From JACVRW01 sp963837445 (GTDB lineage: Bacteria > Actinomycetota > Thermoleophilia > Solirubrobacterales > Thermoleophilaceae), in assembly GCA_963837445.1 (NCBI GenBank), contig CAWINK010000002.1, positions 592,179 to 656,178 on the forward strand: a stretch of 64,000 nt of DNA. Direction: 5' to 3'. Both the position numbers and the translations under genes were made by a program. Below the pieces are notes generated by a model, which worked only from the letters and a program-made list of their open reading frames with translations, was not told the DNA's origin and ran no database searches. Numbering within the stretch: the first letter of the stretch is position 1; each line of letters starts with the position of its first letter. This document shows positions 25,227 through 34,080 of this stretch, one piece after another.

Positions 25227-26581
25227 CCGCCGCCTCCCCCTCCGCAGACCTCCGCACGCGTGGGCGCGTTCAGGAGCCGGATGAGCGTCGTGATCGTCGG
25301 GTTGCGGCCCCCCCTGACGAAGCCCTCGAACACCTCCATGTGGCCGCACGACATGAGAAGCAGGGAGCGCCGGATCGGGCCGATGCCGTCCTGCGCAGCG
25401 AGCGTGGAGTTCGTGTTGTGGGCGGCCCAGGGAACGTAGAAGAGGTAGCTCTCCTTGCCCTTGCCCTTCCCGGGCGGGTCGTGGGCCATCTCGTCGAAGA
25501 TTGTGTTCAACAGCTCCCAGAACCTCGTCAGGTCCGGGGTGGCCTCGGAGAGCTCGCGCGCGGGCGGCACCAGCTCGGCTGCGATCGGCCGCGCCTCGCG
25601 CGTGAACGGCCGCAGCTGGTCGCGGATGGGTTCCCGCGTGTCGCGGAAGAACGGGCGCAGCTGCCGCAGGGTCGGTGCCAGCGCGCGTGCCGTCGGGCGC
25701 AGGTCGGCGAAGGTCGTCTCCATCGCGTCCCCGAGTCCCCGGATGCGGTCGAGCGCTCGGTTGGTCGACCCGAGCGCTCCGGGCAGCAGCTCGATGGTCG
25801 AGGCCAGGTTCTCGTTCTGGTTCGCGAAGCGGCGGAAGACCGCCGAGCTGCCGCTCACGAAGCGGGCGAGCTCGGTGTCGTGCTTGCCCAGCTCGCTCAT
25901 GATCTTGGAGAAGTTGCTCATCACGCGCCGCAGCTGCACCCGCCGCCGGGCCACGAGCCGGGAGGCCTTCGCCACATCTCGCGACAGCGGCTGGAAGCGG
26001 CGCAGCGTGTTCGCGAGGTCGCGGCCGCCGCCGTCACGGAGCGCGTCTCCCGCGCCGCCCACGAGCAGCTTCAGGTAGGCGCGCGTGTCGCCATCCATCG
26101 TGGCGAGGAAGTCGGAGAAGTTGATGTCGATTTGACTCGCGTCGAGGCGGATGCGAGCGCCGCTCTCGAGCTTCGGTCCCGCGGACGGTGTGCCCGGATC
26201 CAGCTCCATGATCATGTCCTTGACGCCCGTCTTTGGGCGCAGCAGGGCGCTGGCGTCGGGGTACACGCGCGCGAAGCGCTCCTGGATGTTGAGCGTGGCG
26301 ATCGCCTTGCCGTCCTCGAGCTCGATGCCGGCGATGTCGCCGACCCTGACCCCTGACACGTTCACGGCCTGGCCCTGGCCCGGGAGCACTCCCTGGCCGG
26401 TGTCGAGCTCGACCTCGAGCTTGAACAGCTTCTCACCGACCACCGGTATCCAGGCCGGGTAGTTCAGGCGCTGGTTGGACAGGATGTAGCCGCCCACCGC
26501 CGACGCCCCCAGCACGAGCAGCACGAGCGCAACGCCCGCCTTCGCGTTGTAGCGCAGCGCCTTGCGCAGGATCATCCTCAT
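25223..26581 (-). CDS. Mce family lipid-transport protein, fifth of the array
   Basis: 452 residues from the ATG at 26581, which overlaps the previous stop as ATGA; the longer frame to 26698 is rejected. Transmembrane anchor VALVLLVLGASAVGGYIL, then the MlaD domain with GQAVNVSGVRVGDIAGIELEDG and ALLRPKTGVKDMIMELDPG. The helical part follows (repeated FRRFANQNENLAS-like segments), ending in a Gly-rich tail. No lipobox, so it is not the lipoprotein MceE type seen in mycobacteria. Confidence 0.88.
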   Translation of the reverse strand: MRMILRKALRYNAKAGVALVLLVLGASAVGGYILSNQRLNYPAWIPVVGEKLFKLEVELDTGQGVLPGQGQAVNVSGVRVGDIAGIELEDGKAIATLNIQERFARVYPDASALLRPKTGVKDMIMELDPGTPSAGPKLESGARIRLDASQIDINFSDFLATMDGDTRAYLKLLVGGAGDALRDGGGRDLANTLRRFQPLSRDVAKASRLVARRRVQLRRVMSNFSKIMSELGKHDTELARFVSGSSAVFRRFANQNENLASTIELLPGALGSTNRALDRIRGLGDAMETTFADLRPTARALAPTLRQLRPFFRDTREPIRDQLRPFTREARPIAAELVPPARELSEATPDLTRFWELLNTIFDEMAHDPPGKGKGKESYLFYVPWAAHNTNSTLAAQDGIGPIRRSLLLMSCGHMEVFEGFVRGGRNPTITTLIRLLNAPTRAEVCGGGGGG

Positions 26582-28059
26582 CGCGCCGGCTCCGCGGAGA
26601 TCGGTGGGACCGCTGTGGCTGGCGCGTCCGGCCGCGAGCCGTCCGCAGGCCCAATCGACGCCGGGCCGTTCACGTCGGGGACCGGGTTGCGGTGGCACGG
26701 AAGCCCGCGCGAGAGCGGCGGCGGGTTGCCGGGGAACGCGGGCCGGGTGCGGAGCGGCGGCGTGGTGACCTTGCCGAACAGCGGTAGGCCCTGGAAATTG
26801 GTCTTGCCGGACTTGATCGTCTGGGCGCCGCCGGGGGCCGCGAGGCGCAGGAACGTGCCGTTGCCGTCGAAGCTCTGCCCCTCGGCGGCCTGGCCGACCA
26901 TCGCGTACCAGAACTCCTTGAAGTTCTCGGTACCCGCGGACAGCGGCCCGTCGTCCACGCGCACGTCCGCGGTCGGCAGCAGCACCTCGATGGAGCAGCG
27001 GTTGAAGAGGTCCACCTCGGGCAGGTACGCGAGCTGCCTGTGTCCGAGCCCCGCGAGGTGGCGGGTGGCGGGGCCGAGCTCGTTCAAGAGGCCGCCCAGC
27101 TCCGCCGGCCCGAACAGCTTCTCTGCCTGGGTGAGCCAGGGCCCGGAGGCGGCGATCGTGGCCGGCGTCTCCTCCACCCCAGGGATCAGCTCGCGCGCGA
27201 ACGCGCTGCTCGGCGGCAGCGCCCGCTCGATGCTGGCAAAGCCGAGCCGGGCGTTTGCGGCGGTGGGACCGAGCAGCCGCACGGTCTCGCTCAGCTCGGG
27301 CGCCCTCGACGCCATCGCGGCCATCGTCGTGTTGAAGTCACTCACGAGGTCACGCAGCGCCTGCTCGTGCTCGCCGAGCCCGGAGCTGGTGCGCGCGATG
27401 CCCTCGATCAGCCGCGACATGTCGTGCGGGTCGTCGCCCAGCAGCGCGTCGTTCGCGATCGCCGAGTCGCGCAGCGCGCCCACGCTCGTCTCGAGCGCCT
27501 TGTTGAGGGCCTGCGCCCCGGTCAGGCCGCGCACGTCGGGATCCTGGTCGGCGTCGTCCTCCGGGGTCGGCTTCGAGCTGAACGCCGTGCCGAGCCCGCG
27601 GATCGTGTCCTGGAGCGACGCTCGCGTGTCCGACTGGAGCCCGGTGAGCACCTGATCGAGCTGTACCGGCCGGGCGGTCTGGCTCGCTGGGATGATCCCG
27701 CCGTCGGGGATCTCCGTGGCGTCCGGCGTGCCCGGCTCGAGGTCGAGGTAGAAGTTGCCCTCGAGGAACATGCGCGGGCGGATCTTGATCGTGGCGTCGC
27801 TGTGGATCGGCCGCCCGTCGTCCTTGATCTCCAGGGTCGCGACCGAGAGGTGCGTGTCCTTGTAGCGGCCGACCTCCACGATCTTGCCCACGTCCACACC
27901 GGCGATCCGCACCGGCGTGCGCGGCTGAACGAGGTTCGAGTCCTGGAAGACCGCCTGGATCCGGTAGCCGCGCGACAACGGCAGATCCTTCGAGAACGCG
28001 AAGTAGGTGAAGATCGCGAGCAGGACGATCGCGATGATCCCCGCGCGGACGGGATTCAT
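26578..28059 (-). CDS. Mce family lipid-transport protein, fourth of the array
   Basis: 493 residues. Anchor AGIIAIVLLAIFTYFAFS, MlaD domain with YRIQAVFQDSNLVQPRTPVRI, GVDVGKIVEVGRY and FLEGNFYLDLEPG, then a helical region with SDFNTTMAAMASRAPELSET, and a Pro-rich C-terminus. ATG at 28059 has a GGAGGG ribosome-binding site a few bases downstream of the third mce stop (17-base gap); the open frame continues upstream only as antisense-like sequence. Confidence 0.9.
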   Translation of the reverse strand: MNPVRAGIIAIVLLAIFTYFAFSKDLPLSRGYRIQAVFQDSNLVQPRTPVRIAGVDVGKIVEVGRYKDTHLSVATLEIKDDGRPIHSDATIKIRPRMFLEGNFYLDLEPGTPDATEIPDGGIIPASQTARPVQLDQVLTGLQSDTRASLQDTIRGLGTAFSSKPTPEDDADQDPDVRGLTGAQALNKALETSVGALRDSAIANDALLGDDPHDMSRLIEGIARTSSGLGEHEQALRDLVSDFNTTMAAMASRAPELSETVRLLGPTAANARLGFASIERALPPSSAFARELIPGVEETPATIAASGPWLTQAEKLFGPAELGGLLNELGPATRHLAGLGHRQLAYLPEVDLFNRCSIEVLLPTADVRVDDGPLSAGTENFKEFWYAMVGQAAEGQSFDGNGTFLRLAAPGGAQTIKSGKTNFQGLPLFGKVTTPPLRTRPAFPGNPPPLSRGLPCHRNPVPDVNGPASIGPADGSRPDAPATAVPPISAEPAR

Positions 28060-28076
28060 GCCGGTGGGGACCCTCC

Positions 28077-29549
28077 TCACGGCAGGCCCCTCCGGGTGGG
28101 CTCGCTGGCGGTGCCCTGGCTGCCGGGCAGATTCCCGATCGCCTGGCGGTTGCGCAGGCGGTTCCGCCTGTAGTTCTCGTTGCCGGCCTCGCACTCGCGC
28201 ACCTGGCCCGGCGCGGCGGTGTTCGGATACGGGTTCGCGTGCAGGAAGCTGTCGTCGGTCAGCGAGAGCTCCACCGCCCCCGCGTTCTCCGGCGGGGCAG
28301 GCCCGTTGGCCGGCGTCGAGGCCGGGCCGGCCTCGCTGCCGGCCGGGACCGGCAGAGCCAGCGGAATGAACCGCAGCATCGTGCCGACCGAGTCGCTCTC
28401 CGACAGCAGGCTCGCCCCGTTGCGGAACAGCAGCGTCAGGTAGTTGCACGTGGTCTGGGCGGGCGTTATGAAGTCAAGCAGCGGCTGCGCCAGCGTGACC
28501 GTGCGCGTGAGGCGGTCGAGCCCGCGCGGCACGCGGTCGTCGTTGCCGAACTCCTCGAACGTCTCGATCGTGCGGGTCAGCCGTCGGTTCAGCCCCGGCG
28601 AGCGCCGCAGGGCGGGCGTGCCCGCCCGGAATGCCACGGCGAGGTCGGGCGCGGCCGCTGCGAGCGAGGCGAACGCCGGCCGCCAGCGCCTGAACAGCTC
28701 CTCGCTCTCGCGCAGGAACGGTCGCTGCGCCGGCAGCTCGCGGGTTGCGGCGTCGAGCGCAGGCGGACCGCCGGAGATGGTTGCCTTCAACGGCTCGGCG
28801 ACCGACTCCCAGGCCTGGAACGTGGTGTCGAGCGCGACCCACAGCGACGCCTGGGTGCCCGCCACCGGCGCGGCCTCCGCAGCCGCCTGCTCGAGCGCGG
28901 GGAAGAACTCGTCGAACTTGGTGCGCTCGGAGGCGATGTTGCGCATGGCGGGCTCCAGCTCGCGCATGAGCGACTCGAACCCGGCGAACGTGCGGTTGAG
29001 CGACTCGCCGCGCCCCGCGAACGCCGCGCCGTACTCGGCCAGGTTCGTGCGCGACCCGACGCGCGTGGGGTCGTCGAACGTGTTGAAGAAGTCGTCGATC
29101 TCGACCGGCCTCAGGGGCGAGGTGCGCTCCACCGGGATCGTGGCGTGCTCGGGGTAGCCGCGTTCCGAGCGACCCACCGTGAGCTCCACGTACTTCAGGC
29201 CGAGCGCCGAGCGCGGCCGGATGAGCAGCGTCGAGTCCATCGGCAGCGGCTCCACGGTCGGTTCGAGCTCCAGCGTCAGCTTGGCCGCCGCCGAGCCGTC
29301 GTCCTTCGAGACTGAGGTGATCTTGCTCACCACGCCCATCCGCGCTCCGCCGATCCGCACCTCGTTCCCGCGCACCAGGCCGGCCGCGTTGGGCACCTCC
29401 GCCTCGAGCGAGTAGGTCGGCACAAACGGCAGGCCATCGTTCGCGTTGTAGGCGAGATAGACCGCCACGATCGTGACCAGCACGGTCACCGCGCCCACGA
29501 GCACGGGGCTGGTGGACAGCGCGCCGGAGCCGCGGCGCCGGGGGTTCAC
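28077..29549 (-). CDS. Mce family lipid-transport protein, third of the array
   Basis: 490 residues. Anchor segment LVGAVTVLVTIVAVYLAYN, then the MlaD domain with YSLEAEVPNAAGLVRGNEV, GGARMGVVSKI and LGLKYVELTVGR, then a long helical portion with repeated acidic residues and a C-terminus rich in Arg/Asn. Overlaps both neighbours in the operon by four bases or a short gap. Subunit of the same importer, exact order position only by gene order. Confidence 0.9.
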   Translation of the reverse strand: MNPRRRGSGALSTSPVLVGAVTVLVTIVAVYLAYNANDGLPFVPTYSLEAEVPNAAGLVRGNEVRIGGARMGVVSKITSVSKDDGSAAAKLTLELEPTVEPLPMDSTLLIRPRSALGLKYVELTVGRSERGYPEHATIPVERTSPLRPVEIDDFFNTFDDPTRVGSRTNLAEYGAAFAGRGESLNRTFAGFESLMRELEPAMRNIASERTKFDEFFPALEQAAAEAAPVAGTQASLWVALDTTFQAWESVAEPLKATISGGPPALDAATRELPAQRPFLRESEELFRRWRPAFASLAAAAPDLAVAFRAGTPALRRSPGLNRRLTRTIETFEEFGNDDRVPRGLDRLTRTVTLAQPLLDFITPAQTTCNYLTLLFRNGASLLSESDSVGTMLRFIPLALPVPAGSEAGPASTPANGPAPPENAGAVELSLTDDSFLHANPYPNTAAPGQVRECEAGNENYRRNRLRNRQAIGNLPGSQGTASEPTRRGLP

Positions 29550-30862
29550 CGGGCCTCCTCTTCAGGCCCGAGGAAGTAGTCCAGGATGACCTCGGGGTCA
29601 TGGACGTGCGCCGCCTCGGCAGCGGTGCTGGAGGCCGCCGCGAAGTCGGACTCGCAGCCGCCCGTCGGCCTGCCGTTTCGGACGCAGGTGCTGAGGTTGA
29701 GCCCGGAGCGCACGTAGTGGCCGACAGCGTCCTCGCCGTTCACGGCGTTCGTGTAGAAGAAGATGAAGCGCATGAGCTCCTCGACGCCGCCCGTGTCGTC
29801 GAAGCTCGTGGACAGCCCCGCGAGGTCTCCGGCGAGCGGCTGCAGCGGATGGGACAGCTCGTGGAGATCCTTGATCAGCGGTCGGATCGCGGGGAAGACG
29901 CTCCGCCCCCGCTCCGCGAAGTCGCCGAGGCTCGTGACGGCAGGCGTGGCGGCCTCCACGAACGGGCCGAGCTGCGCGATCGTCTCGTTGATTGCCGGCG
30001 CCTTCGCGCCCAGGCTGTTCAGCGCCGGCGTCATCTGCTCCGCGAAACCGGCGAGGCGGTCGGCCGTGGGACGCAGCTCGCGCAGGAACGGCGGGAGTTT
30101 CTCGAAGTTGCGCTCGATGTCCTCGCCGCGCTCCGCCGCTGCGACCGCGGTGGCGCCCGCGTGGTCGATGAACCCCGCGGTCTCCTTGCGCCGGGCGGCC
30201 CAGGGCTTCAGCACCGCGTCGGACTCCTCCACGAGCCGCGCCAGGAGCCGGTCCTGGTCGGCGAGGATGGCGATCACCCGGTCGAATTCCTTCAGCGCGG
30301 GGTTCGCCCGCCTCACCGCGGCGCGCAGGCGCGGCCCGTTGCCCGCGAGGCCGGCGCCGAGCTCGTTGATGATGAGCCGCCAGCCCTCGCGCTGCGGGTA
30401 CCGGTAGATGTCGTTGATGAGGTCGACCGCCACCGGGGTGGTGTTGTTGTCCACTGGGAGGAGGTGCTGTCCCTCCCCCGGCCCCGATTCGATCTCGCGT
30501 AGCGGCTTCGCCAGCGGGGTCCCGCTCTTCTGCGGCCGCGTGGGCTCGCACTCCACGTACTGCTCGCCGATCAGCGACTGAAGGCGGATCTGGCAATGCG
30601 CGTCCTGGCGGAACGGCTGGAAGGCGGGATCGTCGATCAGCAGGACGACCGCCGCCTTGTTGTCGCGCGTGAGGTCGACGTCGTCGATCTTGCCGACCTT
30701 CACGCCCGCGACCTTCACGTCCTCGCCGGGGATCACGAAGCTGGCGTTGTCGAAGACCGCGCGCACCCGGTAGCTGTCGCCGTCCCCGCCGCCCGCCGCC
30801 ACGAGCGTGCCGAGCAGTAGGCCCACCGCAACCGCCGCGAGCAGTGCGCGCCTCAGCTTCAC
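29546..30862 (-). CDS. Mce family lipid-transport protein, second of the array
   Basis: 438 residues. N-terminal anchor RALLAAVAVGLLLGTLVAA, MlaD domain with YRVRAVFDNASFVIPGEDVKV, GVKVGKIDDVDL and SLIGEQYVECEP, and a helical region (ERNFEKLPPFLRELRPTADR). The C-terminal part has a Cys pair (LSTCVRNG, GGCESDF). Overlaps the first mce gene as ATGA, and the third by four bases. Confidence 0.9.
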   Translation of the reverse strand: MKLRRALLAAVAVGLLLGTLVAAGGGDGDSYRVRAVFDNASFVIPGEDVKVAGVKVGKIDDVDLTRDNKAAVVLLIDDPAFQPFRQDAHCQIRLQSLIGEQYVECEPTRPQKSGTPLAKPLREIESGPGEGQHLLPVDNNTTPVAVDLINDIYRYPQREGWRLIINELGAGLAGNGPRLRAAVRRANPALKEFDRVIAILADQDRLLARLVEESDAVLKPWAARRKETAGFIDHAGATAVAAAERGEDIERNFEKLPPFLRELRPTADRLAGFAEQMTPALNSLGAKAPAINETIAQLGPFVEAATPAVTSLGDFAERGRSVFPAIRPLIKDLHELSHPLQPLAGDLAGLSTSFDDTGGVEELMRFIFFYTNAVNGEDAVGHYVRSGLNLSTCVRNGRPTGGCESDFAAASSTAAEAAHVHDPEVILDYFLGPEEEAR

Positions 30863-32241
30863 GGGGTCGCTCCGGGCGTCTGGGACGGGTCGCAGTCGGG
30901 ATTTGCGAGCTCGCCCGAGTCCACGAACGGGGCGGACCCGTCGGATGGGCTCCGGGCGCCGGCTCCCGGGCAGCGCCGCAGGTTGCCGGTGCTCAGGTAC
31001 GGGCTGGCGCCGCGGGCCGCCGGGGACTTCGGATCGAGGTGCCCGCCCTCGGCGTCGTCGACGAAGTGGAAGGCGTCGAATATGGGCATCGCACGCGCGT
31101 AGTGGCCGTTCGCGTCGTACGTGGCCATGGCGCCACCGAAGCTCCTCATCCAGGCCGTCAGGTCGGGTACGTACGGGCGCGCGAAGGAGAACATCGGGAG
31201 CGAGTCACGGAGCGCCTGGCGGGAGCTCCTCAGGGAGCGGCGCGTGATCTTGGCGAGCGGAGGCAGGTCCCGCATCGCGTCGTGGAGGTCGTTGCCGGCC
31301 CCCGAGCGTCCGAAGAGCAGCTTCAGCTGGCGGAAGGTCGGCACGGATCGCTCGGTGAACGGCCTCAGCCGGCTGAAGAACGGCGCCAGCTTGGGCGCCA
31401 CCGGGCGGGTGGCGATGAGGAGGCGCTCGAGGTCGTCTAGCCCCGGGCGCAGCGCGGCGAACGTCTCGCTCCCCTGATTCAGAGCCGGCGGCAGCTCGTG
31501 GAGCGCCTGCGACAGCGACTCGGTGTCGGACGCGAGCGCCCGCTGCGTCTCCCCGGCGTTCCCCACCAGCTCGGTGAGCTCCCCACGGCGGTCGGCCAGC
31601 GCGCCCATCGCGTTCGAGGTCTCCACGAGGAAGTCCTCGAAGGTCTGGCTGTCCCGGTTCAGCTCCTTGACGAGACGGGTGGCGGCTACCAGCGACGGTG
31701 CGAAGTAGTGCGCCGAGCGGTTCGCCTCCCGCTCCTTGCCCTGGTACCAGTCCGCGAAGCCCTGGATCACTCCCTGAAGGCCGCGGCGTGTGGGCGGGTC
31801 AAGGGCGTTGAAGAACTGGTCGAGCTCCACGATCGACGTCGTGTTGTCCGAGTCGAGCGCGGCGCCGTCGTCGAGCGTCGGGCGGAAGTTCGGCCCCGGG
31901 TGTACGTCGACGTAGCGATTGGCGATCCCGATCAGCGACTGGGCGCGGATCGTGGCCGTGGTCCCGCGGTGGAGCGGCGCGAACTCATCCTTGATCGAGA
32001 CCTCCACCTCGGCGCGGCTGTCCTCGGTCAGCTCGATCCCGGTGACACTCCCGGCCGGCGAACCGCCGATGCGCACGATGTCGCCCCTGACGAGCTGGCC
32101 CGCGTTGTCGAAGACGAGCCGGTAGGTGTGCGTGTCCTCGCGCCCGAGGAACAGGTACAGCACGAGCGCGAGCGCGAGTAGCAGCGCGACGAGCGCTGGC
32201 ACGCGTCCCCTAGCGGCGGTCTCGGTTCTCGGCTCTCCCAC
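30859..32241 (-). CDS. Mce family lipid-transport protein, first of the array
   Basis: 460 residues, GTG start at 32241. Anchor VPALVALLLALALVLYLFLG, MlaD domain with YRLVFDNAGQLVRGDIVRI, GSPAGSVTGIELT and SLIGIANRYVDVHPG, then helical region and a C-terminus with a Cys pair (LRRCPG, NPDCDPS). First gene of the minus-strand mce operon; the region upstream to 32453 is a divergent promoter region shared with the secreted protein gene. No MlaF/MceG-type ATPase is present in the window, as is common for mce loci. Confidence 0.9.
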   Translation of the reverse strand: MGEPRTETAARGRVPALVALLLALALVLYLFLGREDTHTYRLVFDNAGQLVRGDIVRIGGSPAGSVTGIELTEDSRAEVEVSIKDEFAPLHRGTTATIRAQSLIGIANRYVDVHPGPNFRPTLDDGAALDSDNTTSIVELDQFFNALDPPTRRGLQGVIQGFADWYQGKEREANRSAHYFAPSLVAATRLVKELNRDSQTFEDFLVETSNAMGALADRRGELTELVGNAGETQRALASDTESLSQALHELPPALNQGSETFAALRPGLDDLERLLIATRPVAPKLAPFFSRLRPFTERSVPTFRQLKLLFGRSGAGNDLHDAMRDLPPLAKITRRSLRSSRQALRDSLPMFSFARPYVPDLTAWMRSFGGAMATYDANGHYARAMPIFDAFHFVDDAEGGHLDPKSPAARGASPYLSTGNLRRCPGAGARSPSDGSAPFVDSGELANPDCDPSQTPGATP

Positions 32242-32345
32242 GTGTCCTCCCGAGGGCGCGCCACCCGCTGGCGGGACCCCGAGGCCGCGTATCGTATACG
32301 GCTACGTTTCCGAAAGCGAACGGCAAGTCAGGTCCCGCTCAAACC

Positions 32346-32365
32346 AAGGAACACTCACGTTTGCA
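32346..32365. promoter_or_regulatory. Weak putative operator of the TAGAAAC family in the divergent mce promoter
   Basis: AAGGAAC-N6-GTTTGCA, 5 of 7 bases in each half with the conserved six-base spacer, in the 211-base region between the mce operon and the plus-strand secreted-protein gene. The right half is identical to that of the site at 23672. A further GTTTC/GAAA pair lies nearby at about 32306-32315. Weak alone; meaningful only with the other sites. Confidence 0.35.
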
Positions 32366-32452
32366 TTTGCCGCCGAGTTTGCTAGCGTGCAGCGCCCGGA
32401 CGGCGGGAGGCGCCGGCCGCGTCAGGAGTTCTAGGACCCGGAGGAGATCTAG

Positions 32453-33187
32453 ATGCGCAAGCTCATAGTCCTGCTGGCCGCCCTGGCGATGGCGGCCATT
32501 CTCGTCGCACCGTCGGTGGCTCAGGCTCCGACAACGACGATCACCGTGGACGCCAAGGTCACGCCGAACAAGGCCGGCACCCCGTCGAAGCCGCAGGGCG
32601 TGAAGCTCTCCGGCACGATCCGCTGGGAGAGCGAGGCGGGCATCGAGCCGCCGATCGTCACCGCCTTCGACATCCTGATCTCGAAGGGCGGGATCTTCAA
32701 CGGCGGCAAGTACCCCAAGTGCGCGCAGAGCCTGGTGAACCGCCGCGGTCCCGGCGCCTGCCCCAAGAAGTCGATCATGGGCAGCGCCACAGGTTCCGCC
32801 CACGCCGACGACGTGATCACGCACCCGAAGGTCACCTTCGTGAACGGTGGCGCCAAGAACATCTGCTTCTTCACGGTGCTCACCAACCCGGCCCGGGTCC
32901 GGACGTGCGTGCCCGGCAAGATCAAGAAGCTGTCCGGCGATCCGAAGTGGGGCTACCGGGTGCAGGTCAAGGTGCCTGAGGTGCTCCAGGTCGTGGCCGG
33001 CGTGCCGATCGCTCTGCGCGACCTGAAGTGGTCCGCCGGCGGGAAGCCCTGGGCGAAGGACTGGATCGCCACCACCAACTGCCCGAAGGGCAACAAGTGG
33101 CCGTTCGAGATCGAGACCTTCTACCTCTACGAGGACGGATCGAGGGCCTCGTCCAAGTACGCCGACTCAGTTCGCTGCCGTAGATAG
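32453..33187 (+). CDS. Secreted protein of unknown family linked to the mce locus
   Basis: 244 residues. Sec signal peptide (KLIVLLAALAMAAILVAPSVAQA), then a mature beta-rich domain with conserved blocks KVTPNKAGTP, GIFNGGKYPKCAQ, GPGACPKKSIMG, FFTVLTNPARVR, VLQVVAGVPIALRDL and DWIATTNCP. A clear paralogue lies at 55178-55885. Strong GGAGGAG ribosome-binding site six bases before the ATG. Sits between the mce genes and the mlaE pair; a periplasm-like or surface accessory role in lipid handling is inference. Confidence 0.82.
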   Translation: MRKLIVLLAALAMAAILVAPSVAQAPTTTITVDAKVTPNKAGTPSKPQGVKLSGTIRWESEAGIEPPIVTAFDILISKGGIFNGGKYPKCAQSLVNRRGPGACPKKSIMGSATGSAHADDVITHPKVTFVNGGAKNICFFTVLTNPARVRTCVPGKIKKLSGDPKWGYRVQVKVPEVLQVVAGVPIALRDLKWSAGGKPWAKDWIATTNCPKGNKWPFEIETFYLYEDGSRASSKYADSVRCRR

Positions 33188-33202
33188 ACGGACGGTGCGC
33201 TC

Positions 33203-33235
33203 CGCCTGAGCCGCTCGCTAGCGGCGGCTCAGGCG
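33203..33235 (+). terminator. Hairpin between secreted-protein gene and mlaE
   Basis: Twelve-base-pair perfect stem CGCCTGAGCCGC / GCGGCTCAGGCG with a nine-base loop that can itself pair (GCT/AGC). It is followed by no T-run. It may partly terminate transcription before the mlaE genes or protect the upstream mRNA end. Confidence 0.55.
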
Positions 33236-33273
33236 ACCGTCCCACAAACAACTACAGGGGGAATGAGGTAAGT

Positions 33274-34080
33274 GTGATTCGGGCCGCAGCCGACCGGGTC
33301 TTCCTGCCGTCGAAGAACCTGCTCGAGCAGGTTGGCGACATGATGATCCTCACGGGGAAGACGCTGCTCTCCACGGTACGCCCGCCGTATCCGTACGGCA
33401 CGGAGTTCGTGCAGCAGTTCCTGTTCCTGCTGCGCCTCTGCTGGATGCCCCTGACCATCTCGACGATCGCCATCTGTTTCGGCGCGCCGGGCCTTCAGGC
33501 GGGCAACGCTCTCGTCCTGTTCGGCGCGATCGACCGGCTCGGCGGCTTCTTCGTGCTGGCGGCCATCCGCGAGATCGGGCCCAACGTGACCGCGATCATC
33601 CTCGCCGGGGTGGGCGGCACGGCCATCACCGCGGACCTCGGCGCTCGCAAGATCCGCGAGGAGCTCGACGCCCTTCAGGTGCTGGGCGTGGACCCGATCA
33701 AGAACCTCGTCGTGCCGCGCTTCCTGGCGCTGATGCTGGTCACCGGGCTGTTCAACATCTACGCCATCATCTTCGGGCTCACCGGCGGCATCATCGCCAC
33801 GCTCACCTTCGACGCCCCGCTGGGGCCCTTCTTCGCCACGCTGCTTACCAACGCCTCCACCACCGACCTGTGGGGGTCGGTGGTCAAGTGCATGATCTTC
33901 GGCGCGATCATCGCGATCGTCTCCTGTTACAAGGGGATGACCGCGTCCGGAGGCGCCGAAGGGGTCGGCAGGGCCGTGAACCAGGGCGTGGTGATCGAGT
34001 TCCTCGGCATCTTCGCCTTCAACTACGTCTTCACACAGACGCTGCTCGCCACGCACCCCGAGATCTCGGTGATCAAGTAG
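33274..34080 (+). CDS. mlaE: MlaE/YrbE-type ABC lipid transporter permease, first copy
   Basis: 268 residues, GTG start. Integral membrane permease of the Mce/Mla importer. Several long hydrophobic segments; the family core is seen as AIREIGPNVTAIILAGVGGTAITADLGARKIREELDAL, the EExDAL coupling segment that contacts the ATPase, followed by LGVDPIKNLVVPRFLALMLV. Abuts the second mlaE gene directly. Pairs with the six mce genes transcribed on the other strand. Confidence 0.94.
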   Translation: MIRAAADRVFLPSKNLLEQVGDMMILTGKTLLSTVRPPYPYGTEFVQQFLFLLRLCWMPLTISTIAICFGAPGLQAGNALVLFGAIDRLGGFFVLAAIREIGPNVTAIILAGVGGTAITADLGARKIREELDALQVLGVDPIKNLVVPRFLALMLVTGLFNIYAIIFGLTGGIIATLTFDAPLGPFFATLLTNASTTDLWGSVVKCMIFGAIIAIVSCYKGMTASGGAEGVGRAVNQGVVIEFLGIFAFNYVFTQTLLATHPEISVIK